A stretch of DNA of 64,000 nucleotides from CAXXOK01 sp964640955 (GTDB lineage Bacteria > Bacillota > Clostridia > Christensenellales > Aristaeellaceae). The DNA is taken from contig CAZXJI010000003.1 in the NCBI GenBank assembly GCA_964640955.1, forward strand, positions 124,001 to 188,000, written 5' to 3'. Position numbers and translations under genes: made by a program. The notes beneath the pieces were generated by a model. It had not been told where the DNA came from. It saw nothing but the letters and a program-made list of their open reading frames with translations, and did not search any database. Positions 1-8,169 of the stretch are shown in pieces. Positions within the stretch are counted from its first letter, which is position 1. Every line of letters starts with the position of its first letter.

Positions 1-738
1 AAGGTGGAGGTGGACGAACAGACGGGCGTCCTCAAGCGCGCCGGGGTGCTGAGCAAAATGAACCCCTATGACCTCTACGCGCTGGAAACGGCCCTGCGCC
101 TGAAGGAAGCCCACGGTGGCACGATCACCGTGGGCACCATGGGGCCGCCGCAGGCCGAGGCCGTCGTGCGGGAAGCCTACCGCATGGGCGCCGACGACGG
201 TTACGTGTTCTCCGACCGCCGTCTGGGCGGCGCGGACGTGCTGGCCACCAGCTACACGCTTTCCCAGGCCATCCGCAGCGTGGGCGATTTCGACCTCATC
301 CTCTGCGGACGCCAGACCACCGACGGCGACACCGCGCAGGTCGGCCCGGCGATCGCCGAGCATATGGGCATCCCCCACGCGGCGTGGGTTTCCCGTATCG
401 AAGCGTCAGGCGACGGCGTGGACGTGGAACAGCAGTTGCAGGACGTGGTGGAGACCGTGCACATGCCCTTCCCCTGCCTGGTAACCGTGGAAAAGGACAT
501 CTACATGCCGCGGCTGCCCTCGCTGAAAACCGACCGGGCCGTGCGGGACAGGCCCGTGCATATCGTCGGGCTTTCCGGCTTCCCCGATACGGACCCGGAG
601 CACTACGGCCTTTCCGGCAGCCCCACGCAGGTGGAACGCATCTTTCCGCCGCCCGGCGGTGCGGAAAAGGAAGTGTTCACGGGCGACGACAGCGCCGGGA
701 AGCTAAGGGACCTGCTCAAACAGTGGAAATTCGTGTAG
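1..738 (+). CDS. etfB: Electron transfer flavoprotein beta subunit (5' end cut by window)
   Basis: EtfB carries the electron-bifurcating or AMP/FAD-binding half of the Etf heterodimer and passes electrons between a flavin dehydrogenase and NAD or ferredoxin in the cytoplasm. The reading frame is open from base 1 (Lys-Val-Glu-Val-Asp), so perhaps 15-25 N-terminal residues lie outside the window. Visible hallmarks are the segment around residue 100 with Leu-Cys-Gly-Arg-Gln-Thr-Thr-Asp-Gly-Asp-Thr-Ala-Gln-Val-Gly-Pro, the classic EtfB nucleotide-binding signature, and the Val-Glu-Lys-Asp/Arg-Leu-Pro-Ser stretch near 165-175. It is followed 12 bases later by etfA and then by a flavoprotein dehydrogenase, the order of lactate dehydrogenase/Etf (lctBCD) operons in acetogens. 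Confidence 0.93.
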   Translation, partial: KVEVDEQTGVLKRAGVLSKMNPYDLYALETALRLKEAHGGTITVGTMGPPQAEAVVREAYRMGADDGYVFSDRRLGGADVLATSYTLSQAIRSVGDFDLILCGRQTTDGDTAQVGPAIAEHMGIPHAAWVSRIEASGDGVDVEQQLQDVVETVHMPFPCLVTVEKDIYMPRLPSLKTDRAVRDRPVHIVGLSGFPDTDPEHYGLSGSPTQVERIFPPPGGAEKEVFTGDDSAGKLRDLLKQWKFV

Positions 739-750
739 GGAGGCGTCGGC

Positions 751-1941
751 ATGGCGCAGATCGCGATATTGGAACGCAAGTGCGACGGATGCGGGCAGTG
801 CGTTGAGCGCTGCCCCTTCGGAGCCATCGACATGAAGGACGGCAAGCCCGAGCTCAACGCCGCCTGCAAGCTTTGCGGCGTGTGCATCAAAGCCTGCCCC
901 CGGCAGGCGATTATCCGGCTGGAGACTCGGGCGGCCACCGTGGACAAGTCCCTTTGGAAGGATATTCTGGTTTTCGCGGAGGTCGCGCAGGGCCGCCTGC
1001 ACCCCGTGAGCCTGGAACTGATCGGCAAGGCGCGGGAGCTGGCCGGGCCCGTGGGCTTCAGCGTGCACGCCGTGCTCGCAGGCAGCGGCGTGGGCGAATG
1101 CGCCGAGGAGCTGCGGCACTACGGCGTCGGCCGCGTTTACCTGTACGACGATCCGGCGCTCGCCTTCTTCCGCGCGGATGCCTTCGCGGTCTGCGCGGCG
1201 GACGCGATTCGCGCGCTCAAGCCGAGCGTGGTGCTGGTGGGCGCAACCTCGCTGGGCCGAAGCCTCGCGCCAAGGCTCTCCACCCGCTTCCACACCGGCC
1301 TCACCGCGGACTGCACGCAGCTGGAACTGCGGGAAAACACCGACCTGGTGCAGATTCGCCCGGCCTTCGGCGGCAACATCATGGCGCAGATCGTGACCAC
1401 GAACACCCGCCCCCAGTTCGCCACCGTGCGCTACAAGGTGATGAACGCCCCCGAGCGGCAGGATACGGCGACGGGCGAGATACTGGGCCGCAAAATACCC
1501 AAGGAGGTCGCCCTGTCCCCCGTGACGCACGTGCGCACCGTGCCCGTGCCGGCAGGCAAGACCATTTCCGACGCGGAGGTGCTGGTAGTAGGCGGCCGCG
1601 GTCTGCAAAAGCAGGCCGATCTGCAATTGATCCGCGAACTGGCCGCGCTGCTTCACGGCGACTGGGCGGTCAGCCGCCCGCTGGTGGAAAAGGGCTGGGC
1701 GGACAACGGCAGGCAGATCGGGCTTTCCGGCCGCACGGTGCGGCCGCGGCTCATCATCACCTGCGGGGTGAGCGGCGCCATCCAGTTCCGCAGCTGTATG
1801 TGCGCAAGCGACCACATCGTCGCCATCAACACCGACCCCCAGGCGCCGATCTTCGACGTGGCGCACGTGGCGGTTGTAGGCGATCTGTACCCCATTTTGC
1901 GGGAACTGATCGCGAAACTGAAGGAGGAGGGCGCGGCATGA
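751..1941 (+). CDS. etfA: Electron transfer flavoprotein alpha subunit with N-terminal 2[4Fe-4S] ferredoxin domain
   Basis: The 396-residue protein starts with two CxxCxxCxxxC clusters (Cys11/14/17/21 and Cys39/42/45/49), which should hold two [4Fe-4S] centres, followed by an EtfA body. The C-terminal FAD domain is recognisable from Gly-Gly-Arg-Gly-Leu, Leu-Ser-Gly-Arg-Thr-Val and Cys-Gly-Val-Ser-Gly-Ala-Ile-Gln. The ferredoxin extension is typical of Etf partners of bifurcating or confurcating dehydrogenases such as LctC of Acetobacterium (family knowledge). A GGGAGG ribosome binding site precedes the ATG. The stop overlaps the next start as ATGA, which implies translational coupling with the downstream dehydrogenase. 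Confidence 0.93.
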   Translation: MAQIAILERKCDGCGQCVERCPFGAIDMKDGKPELNAACKLCGVCIKACPRQAIIRLETRAATVDKSLWKDILVFAEVAQGRLHPVSLELIGKARELAGPVGFSVHAVLAGSGVGECAEELRHYGVGRVYLYDDPALAFFRADAFAVCAADAIRALKPSVVLVGATSLGRSLAPRLSTRFHTGLTADCTQLELRENTDLVQIRPAFGGNIMAQIVTTNTRPQFATVRYKVMNAPERQDTATGEILGRKIPKEVALSPVTHVRTVPVPAGKTISDAEVLVVGGRGLQKQADLQLIRELAALLHGDWAVSRPLVEKGWADNGRQIGLSGRTVRPRLIITCGVSGAIQFRSCMCASDHIVAINTDPQAPIFDVAHVAVVGDLYPILRELIAKLKEEGAA

Positions 1942-3338
1942 ACGCATTCCAGAAGGTCGGCGCGGCCGACCTGGCCTATTTCGAAAGCCTCCTGCCGGGC
2001 CGGGTGTTTTGCGGCGCGGCGATCAGCGAGGATTACGACCACGACGAAATGACCGAGTACGGGCACTTCATGCCCGACGTCGTGCTGCAGGCGCTGAGCA
2101 CGGAGGACGTTTCGGCGGTGCTTGGCTACTGCAACGAAAAGCGGATCGCCGTCACGCCGCGCGGCGCGGGCACCGGGCTTTGCGGCGGGTGCGTGGCCGT
2201 GGACGGCGGGGTGGTGCTGTCTACCGAGAAAATGAAAAAGGTGCTCGAGGTGGACGAAAAAAACATGACGGCCACCGTGGAGCCGGGCGTGCTTTTGATG
2301 GAGTTTCCCAAGGCGCTGGAGGGCACGGGGCTGTTCTACCCGCCCGACCCCGGCGAGAAAACGGCCACCATGGGCGGCAACGCCATGACCAACGCGGGCG
2401 GCATGCGCGCCGTGCGCTACGGCGTTACGCGGGACTACGTGCTGGGCATGGAGGTGGTGCTGGCCGACGGCGAAGTGCTGACCCTGGGCGGCAAAAACGT
2501 AAAGTGCTCCAGCGGCTACAGCCTCATCGACCTGATGATCGGCAGCGAAGGCACGCTGGGCTTTTTAACGAAGCTGACGGTGAAGCTGGTGCCGGAGCCG
2601 AAAACCAACCTGAGCCTGCTGATCCCGTTCGGCGACCTCAATCGCTGCATCGAAGCGGTGCCGGCGGTGCTTTCCTGCGGGTGCGAGCCCACGGCGGTGG
2701 AGTTTATGGAGCGGGAGGTGATCGCCGCGGCGGAAACCTACCTGGGCAAGCAGTTTCCGGACACCAGCGCGGACGCGTACCTGCTGATCCGGCTGGACGG
2801 GACGAGCGCGGAGGCGCTTCGGCCCGCGGTGGAAACGCTGACCGACCTGTGCCTGTCGCTGGGCGCGGGGGACGTGCTGCTGGCGGACACGGACGAGCGC
2901 AAGGAAAGCATCTGGAACGCGCGCGGCGCGTTTTTGGAGGCGATCAAGAACGGCACCACGGGCATGGACGAATGCGACGTGGTCGTTCCGCGGGACAAAA
3001 TAGCGGCGTTCGTGGAAAAGAGCGTGGCCATCGGGCATGAGCAGGGCGTGCGCATCTGCTCGTTCGGGCATGCGGGGGACGGCAACCTGCACATCTACGC
3101 CTGCCGGGACGCGCTTGATGAGGACGAATGGAAAACGAAGGTCGCCGCCGTGATGGAGGCGCTGTACGCGGCCGCGCACGGCCTGGGCGGCGAGGTGAGC
3201 GGGGAACACGGCGTGGGCCACGCCAAGCGCGCGTTTCTCCGGGAATCGCTGGGCGAAACGCAGATTCGCCTGATGCGGGACATCAAACGGGCTTTCGACC
3301 CCAACGGAATCCTGAACCCCGGCAAGGTCGTTTCCTAG
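1938..3338 (+). CDS. FAD-linked 2-hydroxyacid dehydrogenase, GlcD/LctD type (probable Etf-dependent lactate dehydrogenase)
   Basis: This 466-residue protein of the GlcD/D-lactate dehydrogenase family oxidises a 2-hydroxyacid and hands electrons to the adjacent Etf. The PCMH-type FAD domain shows Pro-Arg-Gly-Ala-Gly-Thr-Gly-Leu-Cys-Gly-Gly at about residues 72-82 and Asp-Pro-Gly-Glu-Lys-Thr-Ala-Thr-Met-Gly-Gly-Asn near 135-147. The C-terminal cap ends with Ser-Gly-Glu-His-Gly-Val-Gly-His, a family signature near 420. I chose ATG 1938 because it overlaps the etfA stop (ATGA); the open frame extends upstream only as an out-of-frame shadow of etfA. Gene order EtfB-EtfA-dehydrogenase matches lctBCD. 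Lactate is the likeliest substrate, but glycolate or 2-hydroxyglutarate cannot be excluded from sequence alone. Confidence 0.87.
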   Translation: MNAFQKVGAADLAYFESLLPGRVFCGAAISEDYDHDEMTEYGHFMPDVVLQALSTEDVSAVLGYCNEKRIAVTPRGAGTGLCGGCVAVDGGVVLSTEKMKKVLEVDEKNMTATVEPGVLLMEFPKALEGTGLFYPPDPGEKTATMGGNAMTNAGGMRAVRYGVTRDYVLGMEVVLADGEVLTLGGKNVKCSSGYSLIDLMIGSEGTLGFLTKLTVKLVPEPKTNLSLLIPFGDLNRCIEAVPAVLSCGCEPTAVEFMEREVIAAAETYLGKQFPDTSADAYLLIRLDGTSAEALRPAVETLTDLCLSLGAGDVLLADTDERKESIWNARGAFLEAIKNGTTGMDECDVVVPRDKIAAFVEKSVAIGHEQGVRICSFGHAGDGNLHIYACRDALDEDEWKTKVAAVMEALYAAAHGLGGEVSGEHGVGHAKRAFLRESLGETQIRLMRDIKRAFDPNGILNPGKVVS

Positions 3339-3433
3339 CCCGCGCCCGCCTTTCGCGAAGGATTTTTGGAGGAGCGCCGGTTTAAAGGCAGGAATACGCC
3401 GACTCGGCAACCAATTTAGAGAATGAATTCAGA

Positions 3434-3470
3434 AAGCCGGAGGCCGCGCGCGTGGGCGGCTCTCCGGCTT
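3434..3470 (+). terminator. Strong GC-rich stem-loop after the Etf/dehydrogenase operon
   Basis: AAGCCGGAG-GCCGC pairs with GCGGC-T-CTCCGGCTT around an 8-base loop (one bulged T). It lies 95 bases after the dehydrogenase stop and 34 bases before the fucosidase ATG. There is no T-run after the stem, so it may be an attenuator or mRNA-stability stem rather than a full intrinsic terminator. It argues against the longer fucosidase reading frame starting at 3423. Confidence 0.55.
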
Positions 3471-3503
3471 AACAGCACGGACGCAGAACGGGAGGGTCTT
3501 TCC

Positions 3504-4985
3504 ATGAACGTTGCGAACCGTTCCCAACGCCTTCGGGAAATCGACCGCGTCATCGAAAACGGCAGGTTCAAGGACAACTGGGCCTCGCTTTCGCAGTACA
3601 GGCCTCCCCGGTGGTATCAGGAGGCGAAATTCGGCATTTTCATCCATTGGGGCGTGTACAGCGTTCCCGCGTTCGGCAGCGAGTGGTACCCGCGCCTCAT
3701 GTATATGCGGGGAACGCCCGAATTCGAGCACCACGTGCGGACGTATGGCCCGCAAAAGCAGTTCGGCTACAAGGATTTTATCCCCCTGTTCAAGGCCGAA
3801 AAGTACGATCCCGCAGCCTGGGCGGCGCTGTTCGCGGAGGCGGGCGCGCGCTACGTCGTGCCGGTGGCGGAGCATCACGACGGCTTTCAGATGTACCGCA
3901 GCGACCTGAGCGAATGGAACGCCGTCGAAAAGGGCCCGCATCGGGACACCGTCGGGGAATTGGCGGCCGCGCTGGAACCTTACGGGCTTACGATGGGCGT
4001 ATCCTCCCACCGCGTCGAGCACTGGTTTTTTATGGGCCACGGCAGGGAATTCGACAGCGACATTCACGAGCCGCTTGCCTGCGGCGATCTTTACTGGCCC
4101 GCCCAGCCCGAGGGGAACCTTCAGGACCTGTACGGCAAGCCCGCCCCCTCGCAGGAATTTTTGGAGGATTGGCTGCTGCGCTGCTGCGAGCTGGTGGACG
4201 AGTACCGGCCGAAGTTGTTCTATTTCGACTGGTGGATACAGCACGGCAGCGTGAAACCGTACCTGAAGAAATTCGCGGCGTATTACTACGACCGCGCCGG
4301 GGAATGGAACGCCGAGGTCGCCATCAACTACAAGCACGACGCCTTCATGTTCGGCTGCGCCGTGCCCGACGTGGAGCGCGGGCAGTTCGCCGACAGGCAA
4401 CCCTTCTTCTGGCAGACCGATACCGCGATCGCGCGCAACAGCTGGTGCCATACGGACAACAACCAGTACAAATCCGCCCGCGGCCTTCTTTGCGACCTTG
4501 TGGATATCGTCAGCAAAAACGGCTCGCTGCTGCTCAACGTCGGCCCTAGGGCGGACGGTGCCATCGGCCCGGAGGACGAGGCCGTGCTCCGGGAAATCGG
4601 CCGGTGGATGAAAGTCAACGGCGAGGCGATCTACGCGGCGCGTCCCTGGCGAAAGGCCTGCGAAGGCCCCACGGCCGTCGAGGAAGGCCAGTTTACCGAC
4701 CAGGCGGAGAAGGTCTTCACCCCCCAGGATATCCGCTTCACGGTCAACGGCGACAAACTCTACGCCACGGTGCTCAGCTGGCCCGCGGACGGGCGCGTTA
4801 CGATCCGCTCCCTGGCGGATGCCGACGCGTCCCGGCTGCCGGTGTTCCACGGAATCGTACGCACGGTGGAAGTGCTGGGGTTCGACGACCGGCCGGAATG
4901 GCGGCGCGACGGGGATGGGCTCCACATCCGGACGCACGGCGTCTTGAGCGACAATCCCGTGGTTTTCCGCATCACGCTGGACTAG
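3504..4985 (+). CDS. Alpha-L-fucosidase, glycoside hydrolase family 29
   Basis: A 493-residue GH29 enzyme predicted to release L-fucose from glycans by a retaining mechanism. The N-terminal TIM barrel carries Trp-Tyr-Gln-Glu-Ala-Lys-Phe-Gly-Ile-Phe-Ile-His-Trp-Gly, the family hallmark, then Glu-His-His-Asp-Gly-Phe. The likely nucleophile is Asp242 in Phe-Tyr-Phe-Asp-Trp-Trp. Leu-Leu-Leu-Asn-Val-Gly-Pro closes the barrel before a C-terminal beta domain. No signal peptide is visible, so it probably acts on imported oligosaccharides. I prefer ATG 3504 (GGAGGG seven bases upstream) over the upstream in-frame ATG 3423, because a strong hairpin occupies the extra region. The convergent neighbour is L-fucose isomerase, which supports fucose as product. 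Confidence 0.92.
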   Translation: MNVANRSQRLREIDRVIENGRFKDNWASLSQYRPPRWYQEAKFGIFIHWGVYSVPAFGSEWYPRLMYMRGTPEFEHHVRTYGPQKQFGYKDFIPLFKAEKYDPAAWAALFAEAGARYVVPVAEHHDGFQMYRSDLSEWNAVEKGPHRDTVGELAAALEPYGLTMGVSSHRVEHWFFMGHGREFDSDIHEPLACGDLYWPAQPEGNLQDLYGKPAPSQEFLEDWLLRCCELVDEYRPKLFYFDWWIQHGSVKPYLKKFAAYYYDRAGEWNAEVAINYKHDAFMFGCAVPDVERGQFADRQPFFWQTDTAIARNSWCHTDNNQYKSARGLLCDLVDIVSKNGSLLLNVGPRADGAIGPEDEAVLREIGRWMKVNGEAIYAARPWRKACEGPTAVEEGQFTDQAEKVFTPQDIRFTVNGDKLYATVLSWPADGRVTIRSLADADASRLPVFHGIVRTVEVLGFDDRPEWRRDGDGLHIRTHGVLSDNPVVFRITLD

Positions 4986-5000
4986 CCGCGAAGGCGCAGC

Positions 5001-5033
5001 AAAAGACGGGGCGCGGATCGCGCCCCGTCTTTT
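5001..5033. terminator. Bidirectional intrinsic terminator between fucosidase and fucose isomerase
   Basis: A perfect 15-bp stem (AAAAGACGGGGCGCG / CGCGCCCCGTCTTTT) with a GAT loop. The A-run and T-run at the ends serve transcription from both directions, as expected between the convergent genes ending at 4985 and 5055. Confidence 0.92.
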
Positions 5034-5054
5034 GCCGCGCCGGTTTGGGTCCGC

Positions 5055-6836
5055 TCAGCCGTACAGCGGCCCGTAGTGCCTGCACGCCGCGTAGTCGGCC
5101 GTCTGGGCGTCGGCCGTGCCGAAAGCCGCCCAGCTGTGCGGGCGATAGATTTTCTCCGCCGGTACGTTGTGCATGTTCACGGGAATGCGCAGCATGGCGC
5201 ACAGGGTGATCAGCTCCGCGCCCACGTGACCGTACACGGTCACGCCGTGGTTGGCGCCCCAGTTGGCCATCACGCCGTACACGTCGCTGAAAACGCCTTC
5301 TCCGGTCAGCCGCGGGGCGAACCACGTGGTAGGCCAGGTGCGGTCGGTGCGCTCGTCCAGCGTTCTGTGCACCGCTTCCGGCAATACGACCGTGGAACCC
5401 TCGGCGATCTGCATCACCGGCCCCACGCCCTCGACGATGTTCACGCGCAGCATCGTAACGGGCATTTCGGCGCGGGTCGCGAAATGGCTGGAAAAGCCGC
5501 CGCCACGGAAGTATTCGTAATTGGCGCGGCACCAGTCGGTCGCCTTCAGGCAGGCGTCGATATCCCCGGACGTCATCTCCCAGAAGGGCTTCATGACGGG
5601 CTCGCCCTGCTCGTTCCGGCAGGCCCCGGTGCAGTCCAGCGCCGTGGCGCCGCTGTTGATGAGGTGGATAAACCCGCTCTCGGCCTTGCCCGCCGGTTCC
5701 CAGCCGGTGACGCGTTTGACCGCCTCGGGGCTCCAGTACGTGCGCACGTCGTGAAAGCAGGGCGCCGTATGGGTGACCAGGGTGCCCAGCATCATGGCGA
5801 CGCCGTTCAAGGTATCGTTCTCGGTGGCGAAGGGCGTGGGCGCCTTGGGGCCGTTCCAGTCGAAGGTGCCGGCCAGGATGCTTTCGGTGAAGTCCGCGTT
5901 GGGAAGCCAGTCCGTCCAGTTGCGCTGGCCCTGAAAGCCGCCGGCGACGGCGTTCTTGCCCAGCGCCTCCTCGTGCCAGCCCAGCTTGTCCAGCTTGGGG
6001 TTTCCGTAGAGAATGTCGCGCACAACCAGCGTCATCTTCACGATGAACGCCCAGTCCTGCTCCGGGGGAATCGCCTTGGAGCGGGTGACGATGTCGGGCA
6101 GCTTTTTACCCGCGTTGCAGTCGAACCCCTCCGGACAGTTGGCTTTCACCCACTCGAGCGCCTTTTCGTATTCGTCGCGGTCGAAAATACCCAGCTGGAT
6201 GCGGCGGAGGATCTCCGTCATGTCCACCCACTCGGCGCGGATGCCGAAGTACTTCTGGAACGTCATGGTATCGCAGTAGCTGCCCATGATGCCCATCGCC
6301 ACGCCGCCCAGATTGACGTAGGCTTTGTTTTTCATCCAGCCCACGGCCACGGCGCAGCGGGCAAAAAGCCGAATCTTCTCCGCCACGTCCTCCGGAACGG
6401 CGGTATCCCCCGCGTCCTGCACGTCGCGGCCGTAGATGCTGAACGCCGGAAGCCCTTTTTGCGCATAGGCCGCCAGCACCGCCGCCAGGTACACGGCGCC
6501 CGGGCGCTCGGTGCCGTTGAATCCCCAGACGGCTTTCACGGTCTGCGGGTTCATGTCGAAGGTTTCCATGCCGTAGCACCAGCAGGGCGTTACCGTGAGC
6601 GTCGCCACCACGTTCTGGGTGGCGAAATAATCCTCGCATTGCGCGGCTTCCGCGCCTCCGCCGATGGTGGTCGGCGACAGCACCGCCCTTACGGGCGTGC
6701 CGTCCGGGTAGCGCAGGCTTTCCACCAGCGTTTTCGCGGCCTGGGCCATGTGCATCGTCTGCTTTTCCAGGCCCTCGCGAACGCCGCCCCAGCGGCCGTC
6801 GATCACGGGCCTGATGCCGATTTTCGGGTAGAGCAT
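5055..6836 (-). CDS. fucI: L-fucose isomerase
   Basis: A 593-residue cytoplasmic ketol isomerase that converts L-fucose to L-fuculose; the family also acts on D-arabinose. Length and motifs match FucI along the whole protein: Lys-Ile-Gly-Ile-Arg-Pro-Val-Ile-Asp-Gly-Arg at the N terminus, Asn-Trp-Thr-Asp-Trp-Leu-Pro-Asn and Phe-Ala-Thr-Glu-Asn-Asp-Thr-Leu-Asn-Gly in the metal-binding region around 320-340, and the His-Asn-Val-Pro and Ala-Phe-Gly-Thr segments near the C terminus. The start is set at 6836, preceded by TAGGGAGGA. Upstream in-frame sequence to 6929 lacks a ribosome binding site and contains a probable operator (6927-6939). It lies 123 bases after the LacI-type regulator on the same strand. 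Confidence 0.95.
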   Translation of the reverse strand: MLYPKIGIRPVIDGRWGGVREGLEKQTMHMAQAAKTLVESLRYPDGTPVRAVLSPTTIGGGAEAAQCEDYFATQNVVATLTVTPCWCYGMETFDMNPQTVKAVWGFNGTERPGAVYLAAVLAAYAQKGLPAFSIYGRDVQDAGDTAVPEDVAEKIRLFARCAVAVGWMKNKAYVNLGGVAMGIMGSYCDTMTFQKYFGIRAEWVDMTEILRRIQLGIFDRDEYEKALEWVKANCPEGFDCNAGKKLPDIVTRSKAIPPEQDWAFIVKMTLVVRDILYGNPKLDKLGWHEEALGKNAVAGGFQGQRNWTDWLPNADFTESILAGTFDWNGPKAPTPFATENDTLNGVAMMLGTLVTHTAPCFHDVRTYWSPEAVKRVTGWEPAGKAESGFIHLINSGATALDCTGACRNEQGEPVMKPFWEMTSGDIDACLKATDWCRANYEYFRGGGFSSHFATRAEMPVTMLRVNIVEGVGPVMQIAEGSTVVLPEAVHRTLDERTDRTWPTTWFAPRLTGEGVFSDVYGVMANWGANHGVTVYGHVGAELITLCAMLRIPVNMHNVPAEKIYRPHSWAAFGTADAQTADYAACRHYGPLYG

Positions 6837-6926
6837 GGTACCGTTCCTCCCTATCGTTTTGCTGATCCCCGCAGGGTGCGCGCGGCCGGCATTCGTCGCA
6901 AACCCGGATACCGGCCGGAAACGTGG

Positions 6927-6939
6927 CAATCGTTTTGGC
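6927..6939. promoter_or_regulatory. Candidate LacI-type operator upstream of fucI
   Basis: CAATCGTTTTGGC lies between the regulator stop and the fucI start. The core AATCGTTTTGG is repeated at 8062-8072, and a cleaner version, GAAACGTTTC, sits at the aldolase promoter. A central CG flanked by A/T runs is typical of LacI/GalR-family operators. Confidence 0.5.
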
Positions 6940-6959
6940 GCGGGCGCACAAAAACCGCG

Positions 6960-7979
6960 TCAGATCTTTTTGAGGTCGCGGACGCTGCTGCCTTCGTACA
7001 GCTGCGTCGAAAGGGTGATGATCTGGCACAGCGGATGCGGCGACCCGTCCGAAAGCAGGCGCAGCAGCTGCCCGGCCACGCATTCGCCGATGGCGTTCTG
7101 CGGCTGCTTGACGAGTGTCAGGTTGGGAAACATCGCGCCGAACAGGTCGAGCTTATCAAAGCCGATGACGGAAATTTCGTCCGGCACCCTGCAGGACGCC
7201 TCGTTCAGGGCGATCATCGCGCCGAGCGTCATTTCGTAATTGGTAACGAACACGGCGGTGGGCGGGGGGGTAAGCGCCAGCAGCGCCTTCATCTGGGTGT
7301 AGCCGCCCTCCGACGTATAATCGCTGAAACGGATCAGCTCCTCGCGGGTTTCGATGTGGAAATCCGCACAGGCGTTCAGGTAACCCTCGCGCCGTTTCTG
7401 CGTCGTATAGATGCCCTCGTTGCCCAGGATCAGGCCGATGTTCCCGTGCCCCGCCTCCAGCAGGTACCGCGTCGCCTTTTCCGCCGCGTCCACGTTGTCC
7501 ACAACGACGGCGCTTACCCTGCCGGTCAAAGCCTTCAGCATCCTGTCCACCAGCACGATGGGGATGCCCGCCTCCAGCGCGGGTTCCAGATGCCCGCCCG
7601 TAATGTCCGTCGGCATGTTGATCAGCCCGTCCACGCGCTTGTGCATCAGGAAGGAGACGGCTTCCTTCTCCCGGCGGGGGTCCGTGCGGCAATCGCATAC
7701 GATCACCGCGTAATCATGTTTGCGAAGGATATCCTCCATGGTGGTGATGATGGAAGTGATGAACTGGTTGCCAAGCTCGGGGATCACGACGCCCACGGTA
7801 CGGCTCGCCCTGGTTTTCAGGCTGCGCGCGAACGCATTGGGCACGAAACGCAGGTCCCGCGCGGCGTCCTCAATCAGCTTTTTGTTTTTGGGGCGCACGT
7901 TGCCGCCGTTGAAGTATTTGGATATCGTCGCCAGCCCGAGGCCCGTGATCTTCGCGATGTCCTTCATGGTGGCAGCCAT
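6960..7979 (-). CDS. LacI/GalR-family transcriptional regulator
   Basis: A 339-residue regulator with an N-terminal LacI helix-turn-helix (Met-Lys-Asp-Ile-Ala-Lys...Gly-Leu-Ala-Thr-Ile-Ser-Lys-Tyr) followed by a periplasmic-binding-protein-like sugar-sensing domain (Val-Gly-Val-Val-Ile-Pro-Glu-Leu-Gly-Asn; Pro-Asp-Glu-Ile-Ser-Val-Ile-Gly-Phe-Asp near 260-270). The ATG at 7979 follows a GGGGGA ribosome binding site; the next Met (7967) has none. It sits between fucI and the divergent aldolase-kinase-dehydrogenase operon, with matching CG-centred sites near both. It is therefore the likely local repressor, probably relieved by a fucose or ketose metabolite (inference). Confidence 0.9.
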   Translation of the reverse strand: MAATMKDIAKITGLGLATISKYFNGGNVRPKNKKLIEDAARDLRFVPNAFARSLKTRASRTVGVVIPELGNQFITSIITTMEDILRKHDYAVIVCDCRTDPRREKEAVSFLMHKRVDGLINMPTDITGGHLEPALEAGIPIVLVDRMLKALTGRVSAVVVDNVDAAEKATRYLLEAGHGNIGLILGNEGIYTTQKRREGYLNACADFHIETREELIRFSDYTSEGGYTQMKALLALTPPPTAVFVTNYEMTLGAMIALNEASCRVPDEISVIGFDKLDLFGAMFPNLTLVKQPQNAIGECVAGQLLRLLSDGSPHPLCQIITLSTQLYEGSSVRDLKKI

Positions 7980-8061
7980 TCGGATTCCCCCTGCCATACG
8001 GTTGCGTTCAACCCTGCCGCTATTATAGCAAAGTTCGGCGGCATATACAACAAACATCGCG

Positions 8062-8072
8062 AATCGTTTTGG
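8062..8072. promoter_or_regulatory. Candidate LacI-type operator upstream of the regulator gene
   Basis: AATCGTTTTGG repeats the core seen upstream of fucI (6928-6938) and lies 83 bases before the regulator start, which suggests autoregulation. The assignment rests only on recurrence and position. Confidence 0.4.
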
Positions 8073-8100
8073 TCTTGGCCTGCGCAACCGCCGCTTTCGC

Positions 8101-8129
8101 TTGACACGCCGCCTTTCCGCATATATACT
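8101..8129 (+). promoter_or_regulatory. Sigma-A promoter of the aldolase-kinase operon
   Basis: TTGACA (8101-8106), a 17-bp spacer and TATACT (8124-8129). It fires toward the aldolase ATG at 8170, with the AAGGGG ribosome binding site at 8155-8160. Confidence 0.85.
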
Positions 8130-8138
8130 ACAGAAACA

Positions 8139-8148
8139 GAAACGTTTC
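8139..8148. promoter_or_regulatory. CG-centred palindromic operator at the aldolase promoter
   Basis: The perfect palindrome GAAACGTTTC begins ten bases after the -10 box, covering the transcript start. This is the usual position for LacI-family repression and is probably the site for the neighbouring LacI regulator; a CcpA/cre role is the alternative. Confidence 0.6.
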
Positions 8149-8169
8149 GCTATTAAGGGGTGAACCGAT

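Noticed and set aside
703..1947. 414-codon minus-strand frame opposite EtfA
   Set aside because: It lies antisense to a convincing etfA, is rich in His, Arg, Ala and Gly with no motif, and is explained by the GC-rich codon positions of the real gene.
5076..8156. 1026-codon plus-strand frame across fucI and the LacI gene
   Set aside because: It is a read-through antisense to two well-supported genes and their promoter region, with no domain signature.
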